The position numbers and the translations under genes are program-made. Positions 4,884 through 6,166 of a stretch of DNA of 6,166 bases are shown here, piece after piece. Under the pieces are notes generated by a model. The model saw nothing but the letters and a program-made list of their open reading frames with translations, ran no database searches and was not told where the DNA came from. Where the stretch lies: contig JAFGQF010000042.1 of the NCBI GenBank assembly GCA_016935775.1, positions 1 through 6,166 of the forward strand. Reading direction: 5' to 3'. Positions within the stretch are counted from its first letter, which is position 1, and the number at the start of each line of letters is the position of its first letter. This DNA is from Caldifarciminota bacterium (GTDB lineage Bacteria > Hydrothermota > Tepidihabitantia > Tepidihabitantales > Tepidihabitantaceae).

Positions 4884-6166
4884 ATGTCATCTCACCTTGA
4901 CCGCACGCGGGCCGAACTGGAACGGCGCAACGCCGAGGCCGCCCTCGGGGGTGGTGAGAAGCGGGTAGCCAAACAGCACGCCGATGGCAAGCTGACCGCG
5001 CGCGAGCGCATCAACGTCCTGCTCGACCCGGGCAGCTTCGTCGAGCTCGACCGGCTGCGGGTCCACAACTGCACCGACTTCGGGATGGAGAAGAAGAAGA
5101 TCACCGGCGACGCGGTCGTGACCGGCTACGGCACGGTCGCCGGCCGCCCGGTGGCGGTCTTCTCCCAGGATTTCACGGTCTTCGGCGGCACGCTTTCGCG
5201 GGTGTTCGCCGAGAAGGTCTGCAAGGTGATGGACCTGGCGATGCACGTCGGGATGCCGGTGGTCGGCCTGAACGACTCGGGCGGCGCCCGCATCCAGGAG
5301 GGGGTGGACTCGCTGGGCGGCTACGCCGATATCTTCCTGCGCAACACCCTCGCCTCGGGCGTCGTCCCGCAGGTCTCCTGCATCCTCGGCCCCTGCGCGG
5401 GCGGCGCGGTCTACTCCCCGGCCCTGACCGACTTCATCCTGATGTCCGAAAGCACCAGCTACATGTTCATCACCGGGCCCGAGGTCATCCACGCGGTCAC
5501 CCGCGAGGAAGTCACCAAGGAGAAGCTCGGCGGCGCCGACACCCACAACGCAGTTTCCGGAGTCGCGCACTTCAAGGGTCTCGACGACCGCGACGTTCTC
5601 GAGGAGTGCCGCCGGCTGCTCTCCTACCTGCCGTCGTCGAACCGCGAGCCGCCGCCGGTCTTGCCCGCGCACGACCTTGCCGAACGCGACGTCGAGGGCA
5701 TCGAGGGAATCATCCCCGACGACCTGCGCAAGCCCTACGACATGCTGGCCATCATCCGCCGGACGGTTGACGAGGGCAGCTTCTACGAGGTCCAGAAGTT
5801 CTGGGCGAAGAACATCGTCATCGGCTTTGCCCGGATGAACGGCCAGGTGGTCGGCATCGTCGGCAACCAGCCCCAGCACATGGCCGGCTGCCTCGACATA
5901 AACGCCTCGGTCAAGGCCGGCCGCTTCGTCCGGTTCCTCGATGCCTTCAACATCCCGATAATCACCTTCGAGGACGTGCCCGGCTTCCTCCCCGGCACCA
6001 CCCAGGAGTACGGCGGCATCATCCGCCACGGCGCCAAGCTGCTCTACTCTTACTGCGAGGCGACCGTGCCCAAGATCACCATCATCACCCGCCGGGCCTA
6101 CGGCGGCGCCTATGACGTGATGTCCTCCAAGCACATCCGCGGCGACTTCAACTTCGCCTTCCCGAC
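4884..6166 (+). CDS. Biotin-dependent acyl-CoA carboxyltransferase (propionyl-CoA carboxylase beta / methylmalonyl-CoA decarboxylase alpha type), N-terminal 427 residues; cut by window edge
   Basis: This subunit moves a carboxyl group between biotin and an acyl-CoA, most likely propionyl-CoA/methylmalonyl-CoA, in the cytosol or attached to a membrane decarboxylase. The frame is open from ATG 4884 to the right edge. Family motifs are KQHADGKLTARERINVLLD (30-48), SFVELD (51-56), GLNDSGGARIQEGVDSL (128-144, first oxyanion-hole glycines), GPCAGGAVYSPALTDF (169-184), TGPEVIHAVTREEV (197-210), FEDVPGFLPGT (362-372), GGIIRHGAKLLY (377-388) and AYGGAYDVMSSKHI (405-418, second oxyanion site). The family is usually about 510-520 residues, so roughly 85-90 are missing. 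An in-frame TGA at 4839 and no other start between support the ATG. Choosing between carboxylase and sodium-pumping decarboxylase needs the downstream genes (biotin carboxylase versus mmdB/C/D-like). Confidence 0.93.
   Translation, partial: MSSHLDRTRAELERRNAEAALGGGEKRVAKQHADGKLTARERINVLLDPGSFVELDRLRVHNCTDFGMEKKKITGDAVVTGYGTVAGRPVAVFSQDFTVFGGTLSRVFAEKVCKVMDLAMHVGMPVVGLNDSGGARIQEGVDSLGGYADIFLRNTLASGVVPQVSCILGPCAGGAVYSPALTDFILMSESTSYMFITGPEVIHAVTREEVTKEKLGGADTHNAVSGVAHFKGLDDRDVLEECRRLLSYLPSSNREPPPVLPAHDLAERDVEGIEGIIPDDLRKPYDMLAIIRRTVDEGSFYEVQKFWAKNIVIGFARMNGQVVGIVGNQPQHMAGCLDINASVKAGRFVRFLDAFNIPIITFEDVPGFLPGTTQEYGGIIRHGAKLLYSYCEATVPKITIITRRAYGGAYDVMSSKHIRGDFNFAFP

Noticed and set aside
4887..6134. 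Minus-strand open frame of 415 codons opposite the carboxyltransferase
   Set aside because: The plus-strand frame matches a conserved carboxyltransferase motif by motif; the antisense product is Asp/Val/Ala/Gly/Arg-biased low-complexity sequence with no family signature.

Overview
The window is a GC-rich stretch of bacterial DNA with five protein genes packed on both strands and only short gaps (about 60, 126 and 60 bases). The organism cannot be named from this sequence. A secreted clan-CD (C25) peptidase-like protein ending in a type A type-IX-secretion sorting domain, together with high GC, suggests the Fibrobacteres-Chlorobi-Bacteroidetes sphere or one of its neighbouring uncultivated phyla (WOR-3/Stahlbacteria-like, Zixibacteria-like). 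This placement is inference.

Layout. Positions 1-661 (minus strand) hold the purine genes purE and the start of purC, with a 4-base ATGA overlap; purC runs off the left edge. Positions 662-722 hold a perfect inverted-repeat terminator and, overlapping it, a sigma70-type promoter that would start purE at or next to its own ATG. Positions 723-4136 (minus) are one large gene for a 1137-residue secreted C25-family protein with three NGxG-type beta-sandwich repeats and a C-terminal sorting domain. Its expected catalytic histidine appears as glutamine, while the cysteine is kept. Positions 4137-4262 are a compact divergent promoter region. Positions 4263-4823 (plus) encode a small JAMM/MPN-type metallopeptidase with a GTG start, apparently leaderless. 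Positions 4824-4883 again hold a hairpin with a -35 hexamer at its apex. From 4884 to the right edge (plus) runs the first ~427 residues of a biotin-dependent acyl-CoA carboxyltransferase (propionyl-CoA carboxylase beta / methylmalonyl-CoA decarboxylase alpha type).

How it fits together. purE and purC carry out consecutive steps of IMP synthesis and form an operon. The C25 protein, the JAMM peptidase and the carboxyltransferase show no obvious shared pathway; each has its own likely promoter, so this looks like a chain of independent transcription units rather than one system. The most notable signal is regulatory. All four promoter candidates match the sigma70 consensus well or partly. Two of them place the start point on or beside the start codon. 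Two place the -35 hexamer at the apex of the preceding gene's terminator-like hairpin. I see no mobile elements, CRISPR arrays, tRNAs or rRNAs.
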